64,000 bases of DNA from Alphaproteobacteria bacterium. GTDB lineage: Bacteria > Pseudomonadota > Alphaproteobacteria > Micropepsales > Micropepsaceae. The stretch is taken from NCBI GenBank assembly GCA_024236055.1, contig JACKLF010000006.1, positions 1 to 64,000 of the forward strand, read 5' to 3'. Positions 10,786-19,878 of this stretch are shown here, one piece after another. A model generated the notes under the pieces. That model ran no database searches. It was not told where the DNA came from and worked only from the letters and a program-made list of their open reading frames with translations. Position numbers and translations under genes: made by a program. Each line of letters starts with the position of its first letter. Position 1 is the first letter of the stretch.

Positions 10786-11604
10786 TCAAAAGACCGGCTT
10801 TTGCCCCCGGATCGTGACCCTGAGGCCATAGCGGCGCTGGGGGAAATAGTCCCAAAGCGCGTGATGCTGAACGCAGCGATTGTCCCAGAAGGCGACCGAA
10901 CCGGGCCGCCAGCGGAAACGGCACTGAAATTCCGGGGTTTCGATATGGGCGAACAACAGTGCCAGCAGGCCGTCGCTCTCGCGCCGTGAAAGCTGCACGA
11001 TCCGGGTGGTGAAAATGCGGTTCACATACAGGGCCCGCCGCCCGCTGACCGGATGGGTGACCACCACCGGATGCTCGGATTTCGGATAGACCGCGCCGGG
11101 CGCATCGCCATGGCCGTAGCGGCCGCGATAGGCATTTTCCCCGTCATGGATGGCGGTCATGCCCTCCAGCATGGTCCGCAGCGGCGGCGACAGGGTCTCA
11201 TAGGCGGCATACATGCCGGCGAAAAGCGTGTCGCCGCCTACCGGCGGCACCTCCTGAAGGTGCAGGATGGTGCCCAGCGGCGGTTCGGCGTCGCAGGACA
11301 CGTCACTATGCCATTCCTCGCCGGCGATGCGCTTGGAGTTGGCGTCCGCACGGATCACCATGATTTCGGGATGGCCTTCCAGAATGTCGGGAAAGGCCGG
11401 ATGCAGATGCAGCTCTCCGAAGCAGCGGCCAAACGCCTTGTGCTGGTCCGGGGTCATGACCTGGTCGCGGAAGAACAGCACGCCATGTTCGGCCAGGGCG
11501 CCCTCAAGCGCGCGCACCGTGGCGGCATCGGGCGTCCGCGACAGGTCGATGCCATCGACCATGGCCCCGCAATGGGGCGTGAGCTTTTCGATTTGCAGGG
11601 ACAT
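10786..11604 (-). CDS. TauD/TfdA family alpha-ketoglutarate dioxygenase
   Basis: 272 residues, typical of the taurine/2,4-D dioxygenase family: non-haem Fe(II) enzymes that hydroxylate a substrate using 2-oxoglutarate and O2. The metal triad is visible: H and D in EEWHSDVSC, and the distal histidine in VQHHALWDYFP. The 2OG-binding arginine lies in YGLRVTIRG. Further family features are FFRDQVMTPDQH near residue 45 and GDTLFAGMYAAYETL. The start has GAGGAAA upstream. It lies 17 bases behind an MFS carrier and downstream of a bicupin gene, so the three probably form one uptake-and-oxidation operon. The substrate cannot be read from the sequence; sulfonates, aryloxyalkanoates and other carboxylates are all possible. 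Confidence 0.88.
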   Translation of the reverse strand: MSLQIEKLTPHCGAMVDGIDLSRTPDAATVRALEGALAEHGVLFFRDQVMTPDQHKAFGRCFGELHLHPAFPDILEGHPEIMVIRADANSKRIAGEEWHSDVSCDAEPPLGTILHLQEVPPVGGDTLFAGMYAAYETLSPPLRTMLEGMTAIHDGENAYRGRYGHGDAPGAVYPKSEHPVVVTHPVSGRRALYVNRIFTTRIVQLSRRESDGLLALLFAHIETPEFQCRFRWRPGSVAFWDNRCVQHHALWDYFPQRRYGLRVTIRGQKPVF

Positions 11605-11621
11605 GGTCGGTGCCGTTTCCT

Positions 11622-12860
11622 CTATGCCGCCTGCGGCCGGCGCTCGCGCACCAGGAAGATGTAGGCCAGGATTCCGCAGGCCAGGAACACAAGCACCATC
11701 TGCATGGCCGCCGCATAGCCGCCGGTGCGCTCCACCAGCCAGCCGGTGATGATCGGCGCCAGCACGCCGGCAACGCTGGCGGCGCAGTTCTGGATGCCGA
11801 TGATGCGCCCGGTCTTGCCGCTGGGCATCAGGGTCTGGGTCAGGGCCCAGTAGTTGGCGGTGGCCAGACCCAGCCCGCTGAGCGAGAAGATCGAAACGAT
11901 CAGCGCCATGTCCAGCGACTGCAGCAGGGGACCGAACACCTCGGTCGAGGCCAGCACGAATCCGGCGATGGTAAAGCCCTTGCGCACCGCCACCGGCCGC
12001 CAGCCCATGCCGATCAGCCGGTCGGCGGCAAAGCCGCCCACGATGGACATCACCGCCATGCCCGCAAAGCTGAAGGTGGTGTAAACGCCGCTCGAGCCCA
12101 GCGACAGGCCGCGCGCCTCGCTGAGATAGGCGGGCATCCAGGTCATGCAGAAATAGACGAAATACATGTAGGCGAAGGTACCGATGATGACGCCCAAAAG
12201 GATCGGGCTGGTCAGCAGCTTGCGCATCGGCGCATCGCCTTCCGCCGTGACCTGGGTGGCGGCCGCCGATCCGGTGGCACGGTCGTCGCGGGCGAACCAG
12301 AACCAGGGCAGCAGCCACAACAGCGCCGCCAGCCCCATGATCAGGAACATGGCGCGCCAGCCATAGGATTCGATCAGCAGGGCGGCCAGCACCGATCCGA
12401 TGGCGGGCCCGAACTTGGTGCCGGACATATACAGACCGATGGCCAGGCCGCGCCGGTTCTCCTCGAAGTGATAGCGGATCCAGCGCATGGAGGCCGGCTG
12501 CATGATCGCCTCGCCCACCCCCAGCATCAGGCGCACCGCGAACAGGCTGGCAAAGCCGGTGGTGAAGGCGGCGACCGCGGTCAACAGGCTCCAGACCGTG
12601 AAGGAAATGGCCAGCGGATATTTGGAGCCGAAACGGTCCACCACCCAGCCGGCGGGAATCTGCAGCGCCGCATAGGACCAGAAGAAGGCCGAATTCAGCA
12701 GCCCGCGCTGGGTGTCGCTGACCTGGAAGAACTGCTTGAAGTCCGCATCGATGACGGCGAAGGACAGGTTGACCCGGTCGACATAGGCGATGATGCAGCC
12801 CAGCGTGAGCAGCACCACGACCCACCATTTCCGCGCGGTGGTATATTGCGAAACGGCCAC
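11622..12860 (-). CDS. MFS transporter, anion:cation symporter (ACS)-like
   Basis: A 412-residue major-facilitator carrier with about twelve hydrophobic segments. The N-terminal half has YVDRVNLSFAV at the end of TM1 and GWVVDRFGSKY in the TM2-3 loop, the pattern seen in the anion:cation symporters that carry glucarate, galactonate, 4-hydroxyphenylacetate or phthalate. The second half repeats the motif as GGFAADRLIGMGWRP. It lies between a bicupin gene upstream and a TauD-type dioxygenase downstream on the same strand, which suggests it imports the organic acid those enzymes process. The hexuronate/sugar-acid subfamily is likely, but the exact substrate is unknown. Confidence 0.85.
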   Translation of the reverse strand: MAVSQYTTARKWWVVVLLTLGCIIAYVDRVNLSFAVIDADFKQFFQVSDTQRGLLNSAFFWSYAALQIPAGWVVDRFGSKYPLAISFTVWSLLTAVAAFTTGFASLFAVRLMLGVGEAIMQPASMRWIRYHFEENRRGLAIGLYMSGTKFGPAIGSVLAALLIESYGWRAMFLIMGLAALLWLLPWFWFARDDRATGSAAATQVTAEGDAPMRKLLTSPILLGVIIGTFAYMYFVYFCMTWMPAYLSEARGLSLGSSGVYTTFSFAGMAVMSIVGGFAADRLIGMGWRPVAVRKGFTIAGFVLASTEVFGPLLQSLDMALIVSIFSLSGLGLATANYWALTQTLMPSGKTGRIIGIQNCAASVAGVLAPIITGWLVERTGGYAAAMQMVLVFLACGILAYIFLVRERRPQAA

Positions 12861-12965
12861 GACATCCCCCTGATGTTTTTTGCGACTATAGGCGGGCCGG
12901 GCGCGCGCGTGAAAGCAACTTCGGCAGGCGCGCCGTTGTGCGCTGCGGCAGGAGCGCTTGCCGCG

Positions 12966-13766
12966 TCAGCGCGAACCCGGCTGCAGGCCCGGCCGCCAGG
13001 ACCGGATGCACAGGATTCGCGATGCGGTATCCGGGGCGCTGTAATAGCCCACCGTGGCGTTGGCCCGGTAGTAATAGGCATCGCCCGCAGCGGCGGAATA
13101 TTTTCCCTCCACCCCATCGACGCCGCTGCCCGCCACCTGGGTGCCGTGGCCCGACAGGATCAGGTAGATTTCCTCTTCGCGCGGATGGTGGTGGGGAAAG
13201 TTGGTGCCGCCCGGATCGATCTCCATCAGGAACAGGCTGGTGACAACCTGGCCGACATCGATGCGGTCGCGGGTCTGGCTGGCGTCGCCCAGAAGCAGGC
13301 GATAATGCGCCGATTGCGGATGGCTGCCGACATGTTCCAGCGGCACGTTGGCGATATTGTCCTTGAGGGGATGATCCGGCGGCGGCTGGCTGGGAAATCC
13401 TTCGGTGCGATAGCCCATCACCACCACCGTCATCGGGCTTGCGCCGTCGTTGCGCAGGTCATGCGTGACGCCTGCTGGAACATAGAGAAAATCCTGTGCC
13501 GCCAGCGGCACGGGTTTGCCGTCATAGCCCGCCGCGCCCGCGCCCTTCAGCACCACCAGGATCTGGTCCTCGGCACCGCGGCTGACGGGATTGCAGCGTC
13601 CATGCGGGTCGATCACCAGCTGGGCGAAGCGGGCGACGCCAGAGGCCTGGCCCAACTGCGCGCCGCCCGCGCCGAACATCGGCTGGACATGACAGGTGGC
13701 GGTGGTGATGTCGGACGGCACCTCGGCCAGATGGGCGGTATTGCGATGCAGGAAGGTCGGCTCCAC
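12966..13766 (-). CDS. Bicupin-domain protein, probably exported; start region damaged
   Basis: About 266 residues from the GTG at 13766, with two cupin folds. The first (about 45-125) carries the weak motif GAEDQILVVLKG and FLYVPAGVTHDL. The second (about 165-250) is the better metal site, with NFPHHHPREEEIYLILSG. The reading frame continues upstream of the GTG through YALALAGLAPSVQA, a clear signal-peptide cleavage region, to in-frame ATGs at 13841-13850. One TGA (13827-13829) interrupts it. Either the true protein is exported and the TGA is an error or mutation, or translation starts later. It belongs to the presumed operon with the MFS carrier and the dioxygenase. Function beyond metal binding is unknown. 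Confidence 0.75.
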   Translation of the reverse strand: MEPTFLHRNTAHLAEVPSDITTATCHVQPMFGAGGAQLGQASGVARFAQLVIDPHGRCNPVSRGAEDQILVVLKGAGAAGYDGKPVPLAAQDFLYVPAGVTHDLRNDGASPMTVVVMGYRTEGFPSQPPPDHPLKDNIANVPLEHVGSHPQSAHYRLLLGDASQTRDRIDVGQVVTSLFLMEIDPGGTNFPHHHPREEEIYLILSGHGTQVAGSGVDGVEGKYSAAAGDAYYYRANATVGYYSAPDTASRILCIRSWRPGLQPGSR

Positions 13767-13899
13767 CCTGCGCTCGGCTGCCTGAACGGATGGCGCCAGG
13801 CCTGCCAGCGCCAGCGCATAATTCCGTCAGCAGACTCTCATCGTCATCATCGCCCCGATGTGTCGTAATGACGCCGCTGCCAAGCGAGGCAGGTTTAGG

Positions 13900-15205
13900 T
13901 TTCGCACATTTTCCGCGTACTGGCGCAGTGGGGAAGCCAGACGCGAATGACCAGCCGCACGCATCACCGTTGGCGGCTTCGTCTGTTTTCTCGCTGCTTT
14001 TGATGATGGCACTTCACTTTATCAAAGACCCGACCCATAACCCCCTGTCCGCGGAGGCTGGGCCTGCACGAAAAGGTTCGAACAGGCCCGCCAGCTGCTC
14101 GCTCTTGCGCCGGGGCCCTGGTCGCGGATCACCACGCGATACCGCTAAAAGCATCGCTTGTCATCTCGACCGCAGTGCCTCGCGCCCCGGCGCGCGACCA
14201 CCGGGGTGCGTTGCGCAGGATGTTCTCGATCGCGCGGCTGACCAGCCGCCCACTTTTACCGCGCGCCGGCTCGTCGTGCTGGGTGCGGTCCGACAGAGTC
14301 GATGCGCGCCACTTTCCTGGGCCTCGAAGCGGGCATCCTCCACGACCGGACGATCTCGGACGGCAGAGAAATACTCGTCGGCGCGCGCCACCCGCCTTCA
14401 GCCGCGACGCGCTGGCGGTACGCCGATCATCTCCCTCCGGCTTGCTTCCGGCCTGCGGTCGATCCGCTGCAGCGACTGGGGCGTGCGCTCCGGCGACTGG
14501 CGCGCCGATTTCGTCCCCGCCCAGTTGCAGCTTCGCGCCGGGGCGACGCAGTTCATGGGCGATGTCGGCCAGAAAGACGGTCGCGCGAGGCCACCGCTCT
14601 TCCAGACGCGCCGCCATCTGGTCAGAAATCGCGCGCCAGGTCGGCCATTTCATCATAGCGATACCAGCTTTGTCAGACGGGTTTTCAGATTACCGCCGGC
14701 CAGCGCGCTGGAAGGCTTCGCGGTTGGCGCGATGGGCTGGGTCAGATAAAGCGCCAGCAGCGCGCTGAACAGCAGCACGTGCCGATCAGTGTTCCCCAGA
14801 AGACGCGCAGCCCCATATGTCAGCAGCCACAGAGGCGGCGCGGCAGAAACCGTGAAAGCGGGTGATCAGATAGGTGATGGCATGGCGATTGCCGTCCAGA
14901 TTAAACCGCCATGGTCGCAAAGATGCCGTGGAACGGATCGTCATGCGGCAGCGCCTCCGAATACATGCGGTGCCAGGTCAGGCGCGCGCGCTCCATTTCC
15001 GGGCCAGGTTGCGGCCAGGTCGCGCAGCGCTTGCCACGCCGATTACGGGCAGCGGCCGCCGACAGGCCAAGCTGGGCGGTGCGCTCGGCACGGTGATGCG
15101 GCTGGGCGTGGTGTTGAGAATGGGATCGATCATCGACACCAGGTTGGTGCAGAGGAAAGCGACACCACGCTTGGGAAAATCTTCAGGAATTGATGGCCGC
15201 CTCAT
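13900..15205 (-). pseudogene. Sensor histidine kinase (CpxA/OmpR-partner type), multiply frameshifted
   Basis: Pieces of a sensor kinase appear in alternating frames of the minus strand. An ATG at 15205 overlaps the stop of the response regulator (TCATGA). The N-terminal piece reads MRRPSIPEDF, then AFLCTNLVSMIDPIL. Further on are the phosphoacceptor box FLADIAHELRRP (near 14560), a leucine-rich stretch, the N box RAIENILRNAP (near 14210), and a G-box-like VVIRDQGPGA with LFEPF (near 14050-14120). Expected length is about 430 residues. At least five indels separate these pieces. The distal end (about 13.9-14.0 kb) cannot be defined. Because the motifs themselves are well kept, the damage is either recent or an artefact of the sequence. 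Confidence 0.7.
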
Positions 15206-15893
15206 GACGCGGCCCGCGAGCGATAGCCGACGGCAGCGCGCAATCTCGATCTCGATGGCGCGGCCTGACACCAGGTCAGTTTCTTGCGCAGGTTGCTGGC
15301 AGCACATCGGTACTGCAGTCACGCCAGGCTTCGCGGCGGCAGCAACACCAGGATGGACCGATCGACCATGGTCCTTGCCGCAGCCGCCGCTACGAAACAG
15401 CGCGGCCAGCAGATCGAGGCTGCGGTCTGAAGTCAGTTCCAGCGGCTGCATGTCGAAGGTCACTTCGCGCCGCGACAGCACCATTACCTGGCCGCCCGAC
15501 CATGAAATGCTGGGGCGGATGGGCGGCGGCGCTGTACTGGCGGCGCAGCACCGCGCGCACCCGCGCCAGAAGCTCACGCGGATAGTAGGGTTTGGCGATA
15601 TAGTCGTCGGCGCCCATTTCCAGGCCGGCGACGCGCTCTTCCTCGTCGCCCTTGGCGGTCAGCATGATGACCGGCACGCTGCTGGCGGCGCGGATGCGCT
15701 GCAACGCCTCGATGCCGCTGATGTCGGGCATCATCACGTCCAGGATCACTGCGTCCAGATCGGGATCGAGCGCGGCGGCCACGCCCTCGGCGCCGTTGAA
15801 GGCAGCCGCGATCTCGAACCCCTCGCCGCGAAGGAATTCGGTCAGCATGCCCGTCAGGGCCGTGTCGTCATCGATCAGCAGAACTTTCGGCAT
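15202..15893 (-). pseudogene. OmpR/CpxR-type response regulator, frameshifted in its DNA-binding domain
   Basis: The receiver domain (residues 1-120) is intact from the ATG at 15893: MPKVLLIDDDTALTG with the acidic pocket, LDAVILDVMMPDISG with the phosphoacceptor Asp, VPVIMLTAKGDEEE with the switch Thr, and ADDYIAKPYYPRELLARVRA with the conserved Lys. After VLRRQYSAAA the frame is lost near 15530. The winged-helix domain continues in other frames (VTFDMQPLELTS, LDLLAALFRS, then VGYRSRAAS before a TGA at 15202). The total length of about 230 codons is normal for the family. The stop overlaps the start of the histidine kinase gene, a normal regulator-kinase arrangement. The regulated genes are unknown. 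Confidence 0.82.
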
Positions 15894-16003
15894 TGCCCGC
15901 CCCGTGCCGCGGCCTCTGTCGGGCCTGCTTGGCGCCAAGGATAAGGCCGGATCGCGGGCCAAGTCCAACATGCGGGCATATCTGCTTGCTGCAACAGCGA
16001 AAA

Positions 16004-17452
16004 TCAGGGTGCCGCATCGGCGGTCCGCGCCGGAACGTCGTTGCTGGCGCGGCGCTGGGGCCTGGGCGTTTCGGCCTTTTCGTTGGGATAGTGCGGCCGG
16101 TCCAGCGTCTTGAGGAAATAGTCCTTGGTCGGCAGGTCGCCGATCACCCGTTCCAGCGTGGGCACCGCCGCCTCGGTGGTGCCGGGCGGCACGGCCTGGG
16201 GCACGCGGGTGGTGATCGCCTTGATGGTGGCGGCGCGGATCGCCTCGAAGGCGGCCTTGCGGTCCACCTCGCCGACCAGCACCGGAATGTCCATCGGCTT
16301 TTGCGGATCGACCACATAGGCGGGCATGGCGGTGATGCGATAGGCGGTGGAGATGCCGAAATACTGGCGCGTCTTGGGATCGTAGAGGCCGTCGGCGTTG
16401 CGCCGCAGCGCGTAGTAAAGCGCGACATGATCCTCATGCTCGCGGATGCCCTGCTGGCCGCCATCCTGGGCGAAGGTGTTTTCGGCATACAGGTCGCGCC
16501 AGTCGCGATAGCCGCCCAGCAGTCCTTTGGCCGTGCCATCTGCGGCGATGGCCAGGCGGATGCGCCCATCGCGGAAATGGGCGTCGCCGGTCTGGTCGTA
16601 GAACCAGGCGATGCGCGGGGCATGCATGTCGGGGACCTGCTCGGTCTCGACCACGCCATTGCGGATCTTCGCCTTCAGCCTGGTGTACTGGGCCGGTTGC
16701 AGGATGCGATAGGAATAATCGGTGGCGACGTTGCCGCGCGCATCCTTGACGATCTTGTCGGGTGAATAGCCGATTTCGACGATGGCATTGTCGTCATTCA
16801 TCGGGTCCTGGTTGCCCGAGACGCGGATCACCATCGTGTAGAGGCCTTCCTGCATCTTGTCGTTCGCGCGCAGGTCCAGCGTGGCATTGCCGTTGCCGCG
16901 CCAGGGCGCATCGCAGCCCCAGGCGCGATAAAGCGCATTGTCGATGCCCTTTTCGCCATCGGGGCTGACGAAATCGCGGGCGCCGATCTTGCCGTCCAGG
17001 TTGAAGCCATCGCCGATGCGGCTGACCACCTGGGGCTGGCCCGGGTCCTGGGCGGCGAAGGGGTTCACATAGGTTTCGATGCCGCGCTTGTAGCCGCGAT
17101 AGGCCACCGCCCGATTCCAGATGTGAAAGCGCGTCTGGATCGGCGCACGCACCTGGTCCAGCCCCGGCGGCTGCACGATCCAGTCGATCTCCTGCTGGCT
17201 GCGCCATTTCTGCAGCGACATGGCCTTGCGGGTTTCGTCCTCATTGGCGAAATGCACCGTGCTGCCATGGGGGCAATCCACGCCCGGCTCGATCTCGTGG
17301 CCGCGGGTGAAACTGGCGCGCCCGCCATAGCGGAAGGCATATTCATAGGTGGAGACCACGAAGCCGCGTACCCAGGGCGCGGCAGACGCCGGCTGGCCCG
17401 CACACACAAGCGCGGCCACGGCGCAGATCAGCAGAGATTTTTGCAGGCGCAT
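16004..17452 (-). CDS. Exported protein of unknown function, last gene of the DUF1592/DUF1552 operon
   Basis: About 482 residues with a Sec signal peptide (MRLQKSLLICAVAALVCAG, cleavage near PASAA). The start at 17452 has a GGGAGGG ribosome site; an ATG one codon upstream is equally possible. I do not recognise a domain. The sequence is rich in Tyr, Trp and Asp (VVSTYEYAFRYGGRASF, LYRAWGCDAPWRGNGNA, WFYDQTGDAHFRDGRIR, GGYRDWRDLYAENTF) and has an EHEDHVALYYAL segment that could bind a metal. Only two cysteines are visible (VDCPHG, WGCDAPW), enough for one disulfide. The C-terminal 40 residues are basic and proline-rich. It follows the cupredoxin gene closely, so it is probably co-transcribed with it and acts in the periplasm. 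Confidence 0.8.
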   Translation of the reverse strand: MRLQKSLLICAVAALVCAGQPASAAPWVRGFVVSTYEYAFRYGGRASFTRGHEIEPGVDCPHGSTVHFANEDETRKAMSLQKWRSQQEIDWIVQPPGLDQVRAPIQTRFHIWNRAVAYRGYKRGIETYVNPFAAQDPGQPQVVSRIGDGFNLDGKIGARDFVSPDGEKGIDNALYRAWGCDAPWRGNGNATLDLRANDKMQEGLYTMVIRVSGNQDPMNDDNAIVEIGYSPDKIVKDARGNVATDYSYRILQPAQYTRLKAKIRNGVVETEQVPDMHAPRIAWFYDQTGDAHFRDGRIRLAIAADGTAKGLLGGYRDWRDLYAENTFAQDGGQQGIREHEDHVALYYALRRNADGLYDPKTRQYFGISTAYRITAMPAYVVDPQKPMDIPVLVGEVDRKAAFEAIRAATIKAITTRVPQAVPPGTTEAAVPTLERVIGDLPTKDYFLKTLDRPHYPNEKAETPRPQRRASNDVPARTADAAP

Positions 17453-17465
17453 CATTCCCTCCCGG

Positions 17466-17876
17466 TCAGGTCACGGTGACCGTGCCGACCATGCCCATCT
17501 CTTCGTGGTACTTGCAGACATATTTGTAGGTGCCCTTGACCGTGAAGGTGTGGCTGAAGCTGTCGCCCTCCCCTAAGTCACCGGAGCCGAAGGGCGCCGC
17601 GCCACCCGGCAGCGCCACATCCGCGGGCTTGCCCGCCTGCGCGGGATCAAAGGTCACGGTATGGGCAATGAAACTGCCATTGGTCCACTGGATCGTGTCG
17701 CCCGCCGCAACGGTGACCGCGGGCGGATCGAAAGCCATCGCGGTCATGCCCACGGCGACGCTCTTGCCCTGTGCCCGCGCCAGCGACGAGGCGGCGGCGC
17801 CCGCGCCCAGCCCCACCAGCAGGCGGGTTGCGGCACGGCGGTGAAGCATTTTGCGGGTGGCGGCTGTGTCGGTCAT
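17466..17876 (-). CDS. Exported cupredoxin (plastocyanin/azurin-like electron carrier)
   Basis: 136 residues with a twin-arginine-like leader (HRRAATRLLVGLGAG, cleavage near SLARA) and one cupredoxin domain (about residues 38-136). The type-1 copper ligands are all visible: His in SFIAHTVTF, then Cys, His and Met in YVCKYHEEMGMVG. The WTNGS turn is also typical. Proteins of this fold shuttle single electrons in the periplasm. Its start overlaps the stop of the gene upstream by four bases (ATGA), and the next gene follows within 15 bases, so it is embedded in an operon with the DUF1592 and DUF1552 genes. I infer that it carries electrons for them. Confidence 0.9.
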   Translation of the reverse strand: MTDTAATRKMLHRRAATRLLVGLGAGAAASSLARAQGKSVAVGMTAMAFDPPAVTVAAGDTIQWTNGSFIAHTVTFDPAQAGKPADVALPGGAAPFGSGDLGEGDSFSHTFTVKGTYKYVCKYHEEMGMVGTVTVT

Positions 17877-18487
17877 TCCGGGGGCGAGACCTGGTTGACC
17901 AGAAGGTCGGACACGGCATCGGCCTCGAAGGCCAGCGGATCGGCATCGTCCATCTGGTCCTTGTGCAGCACGATGTCGGCGCGGACCTCGAAATCGGTGA
18001 TGGCGGCGGCGTCCTTGCCGTCGGCAAAGAAGGCCGCATCGGCATAGGGGCTCCAGACGTTCCAGTCCGCATCGCCCTTCAGCTTGTAGCGCCAGACGGG
18101 GCGGAAATATTCCATGCGGAAGCTGTAGCGCGGCCCGGCAGCATCACGCCTGGGCACCGGGGCGGTATCGCCCTTGGCGCGCTGTTCCTCGAATGTGAAC
18201 CAGCGGGCGTCCTGTTCCAGGGTCAGGTCGGCGGCGCGCCAGGCCAGATACTGTTCGACATCGGCGCGGCTGGTGAATTTGTGCCCAGCCGCGGTCAGGC
18301 GGTAGCCATCTGCGCCCTGCTTCTGTGCGGTGAAAATGCCGGGGCCGGCGGGCGGCACCATCGGCAGCCGGTCGCCCGCATCGGCGGAAGCGACCTGCGT
18401 CGCCGGGGCGGCGAAGGATGCGCCCGCCCCCAGACAGACAAACGCGGACAGAATGGCGGCCCGGCCGGCGGCAAATCCGAATGACAT
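17873..18487 (-). CDS. Exported protein of unknown function in the DUF1592/DUF1552 operon
   Basis: 204 residues with a Sec signal peptide (MSFGFAAGRAAILSAFVCLG, cleavage after GASFA). No known domain is recognised. After a short low-complexity spacer there is a compact region with YRLTAAGHKFTSRADVEQYL, which could be a small helical repeat of the kind that organises tails of exported proteins. A Trp/Tyr-rich stretch follows (RMEYFRPVWRYKLKGDADWN). The end is acidic. There are no cysteines after the leader. It lies 23 bases behind the DUF1552 gene and overlaps the cupredoxin start by four bases, so it is translationally coupled to the copper protein and is probably a partner of it. Confidence 0.78.
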   Translation of the reverse strand: MSFGFAAGRAAILSAFVCLGAGASFAAPATQVASADAGDRLPMVPPAGPGIFTAQKQGADGYRLTAAGHKFTSRADVEQYLAWRAADLTLEQDARWFTFEEQRAKGDTAPVPRRDAAGPRYSFRMEYFRPVWRYKLKGDADWNVWSPYADAAFFADGKDAAAITDFEVRADIVLHKDQMDDADPLAFEADAVSDLLVNQVSPPE

Positions 18488-18510
18488 AAGCGTGATCCCC
18501 CGGTGATGTG

Positions 18511-19845
18511 TCAGGCCAGCAGTTCGGTGAAGGGGCTGCGCGTCTCCATCGAGCCGCCGCCCCAGCTTTCCAGCGACATGTCCATCGCCTTCTGCGCGGT
18601 CAGGCCGACCCGCGACACCGGGCTGCCGTCGCCATTGATGTGATAGCCGGTCTTCATGCGGCCGTTGGCGCCGCCCGCCAGCAGCACCGGAATGCCGTCC
18701 AGCGCGTGAATCTTGGCGAAGGCGACATCGGTGAAGGCATAGACCAGCATGTGATCCAGCAGCGTGCCGTCGCCTTCGGGAATGGCGTCCAGCTCCTTCA
18801 GATAGGCGCAGAACAGCTCCATGTTGTAGACATTGTACTTGGCGACGCGCGGCTGATAGCCCAGCTTCGGATCGATCGGCTCTTCATGGGTGGACTGGTG
18901 ATAGCCCAGCGAGTCACCGGGAATGAAAATCTGCGAGCCGGGCTGTGACACGCTCATGTGAAACACGCGGGTCTGGTCGGTCGCCATGGCCAGCGCCGCC
19001 AGCTTCGCCATGATGGGCGTGACCTTGCGCAGGTTGGGCAGGGCGTTGTTGCAGACCATCTCCTCGGGCGCGGCGGGAATGGTGACCTTGGCCTCGATGT
19101 CGGGCCGCTGAAGCTCGGCCTGCATCTGCAGTTCGGCCTCGCGCACCGAGGTGAAATACTGGTCCATGCGGGCGCGGTCGGCCGGGCCCAGTTCGGCCAT
19201 GGCGCGCTTGCGGTCGTCGGCAACCACCGACAGCACGCTTTGCTGGATCATCACCTGGGGATCGGGTTTCCAGTCGCCCTTGGACGGGTCCTGGAAGCCG
19301 GGCCCGAACAGGCGGGTATAAAGCGACAGCGGCGTCGGTTCGGCCGGAAGCGTGTTGGCCCCGCCCAGGCTGGAATAGCTCTGGCTGGCATCGCCGGCGC
19401 AGGAGGCGGCAACGGACTTGAAGCGCGCGCCCCGGCTGATCACATCGGCCACCTGCTGGTCGATGGTCTTGGTGTCGAACTCGTTGATCTTTGTGGGCGA
19501 CATGCCGGTGGCGCTGGCGCCCGCACCCGACCAGTGCTGGTAGTTGGGATTGGCGTCCACCGCCACGCGCAGCCCGCTGAAGATGTTGATCTTGGCGCGC
19601 AGCGGCTGAAGCGGCGCGAGTTGCTCGGTCACCTCATAGTCCTTGCCCGCCGTCTTGGGCACCCAGAGCTGCTTGGTCAGGCCCAGGCCGTAGAAATAGG
19701 TGCTGAAGCGCGTGGGCAGCGGCCGTCCGGTGGCCGCCAGCGCCTTGCCCTTGCTGTCCAGGAAACAGTCCAGGAAAGGCAGCCCCAGGACCGCCAGCGC
19801 GCCCTGGCACGATCCGCGAAGAAGAAACCTGCGATCAAGCTTCAT
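18511..19845 (-). CDS. DUF1552-family exported protein
   Basis: 444 residues. The N-terminus (MKLDRRFLLRGSCQGALAVL) is a twin-arginine signal, so the protein is probably folded, and possibly loaded with a cofactor, before export. The body matches DUF1552 proteins: TRFSTYFYGLGLTKQLWVP, IFSGLRVAVDANPNYQHWSG, then the sulfatase-like or alkaline-phosphatase-like core (LPNLRKVTPIMAKLAALAM, THEEPIDPKLGY) and GIPVLLAGGANGRMKTG near the C-terminus. The family usually sits next to a DUF1592 gene in planctomycetes and some proteobacteria, as it does here (33 bases apart). The biochemical activity of the family has not been established as far as I know; resemblance to arylsulfatase-like folds is only suggestive. 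Confidence 0.88.
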   Translation of the reverse strand: MKLDRRFLLRGSCQGALAVLGLPFLDCFLDSKGKALAATGRPLPTRFSTYFYGLGLTKQLWVPKTAGKDYEVTEQLAPLQPLRAKINIFSGLRVAVDANPNYQHWSGAGASATGMSPTKINEFDTKTIDQQVADVISRGARFKSVAASCAGDASQSYSSLGGANTLPAEPTPLSLYTRLFGPGFQDPSKGDWKPDPQVMIQQSVLSVVADDRKRAMAELGPADRARMDQYFTSVREAELQMQAELQRPDIEAKVTIPAAPEEMVCNNALPNLRKVTPIMAKLAALAMATDQTRVFHMSVSQPGSQIFIPGDSLGYHQSTHEEPIDPKLGYQPRVAKYNVYNMELFCAYLKELDAIPEGDGTLLDHMLVYAFTDVAFAKIHALDGIPVLLAGGANGRMKTGYHINGDGSPVSRVGLTAQKAMDMSLESWGGGSMETRSPFTELLA

Positions 19846-19878
19846 GATGCGTCTCCTGAAAAATCCCTTGGAGCCTCG

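Noticed and set aside
9097..13868. Two long plus-strand frames opposite tamA, the dioxygenase, the MFS gene and the bicupin gene
   Set aside because: They run across several real genes and have low-complexity translations. The minus-strand products have clear families.
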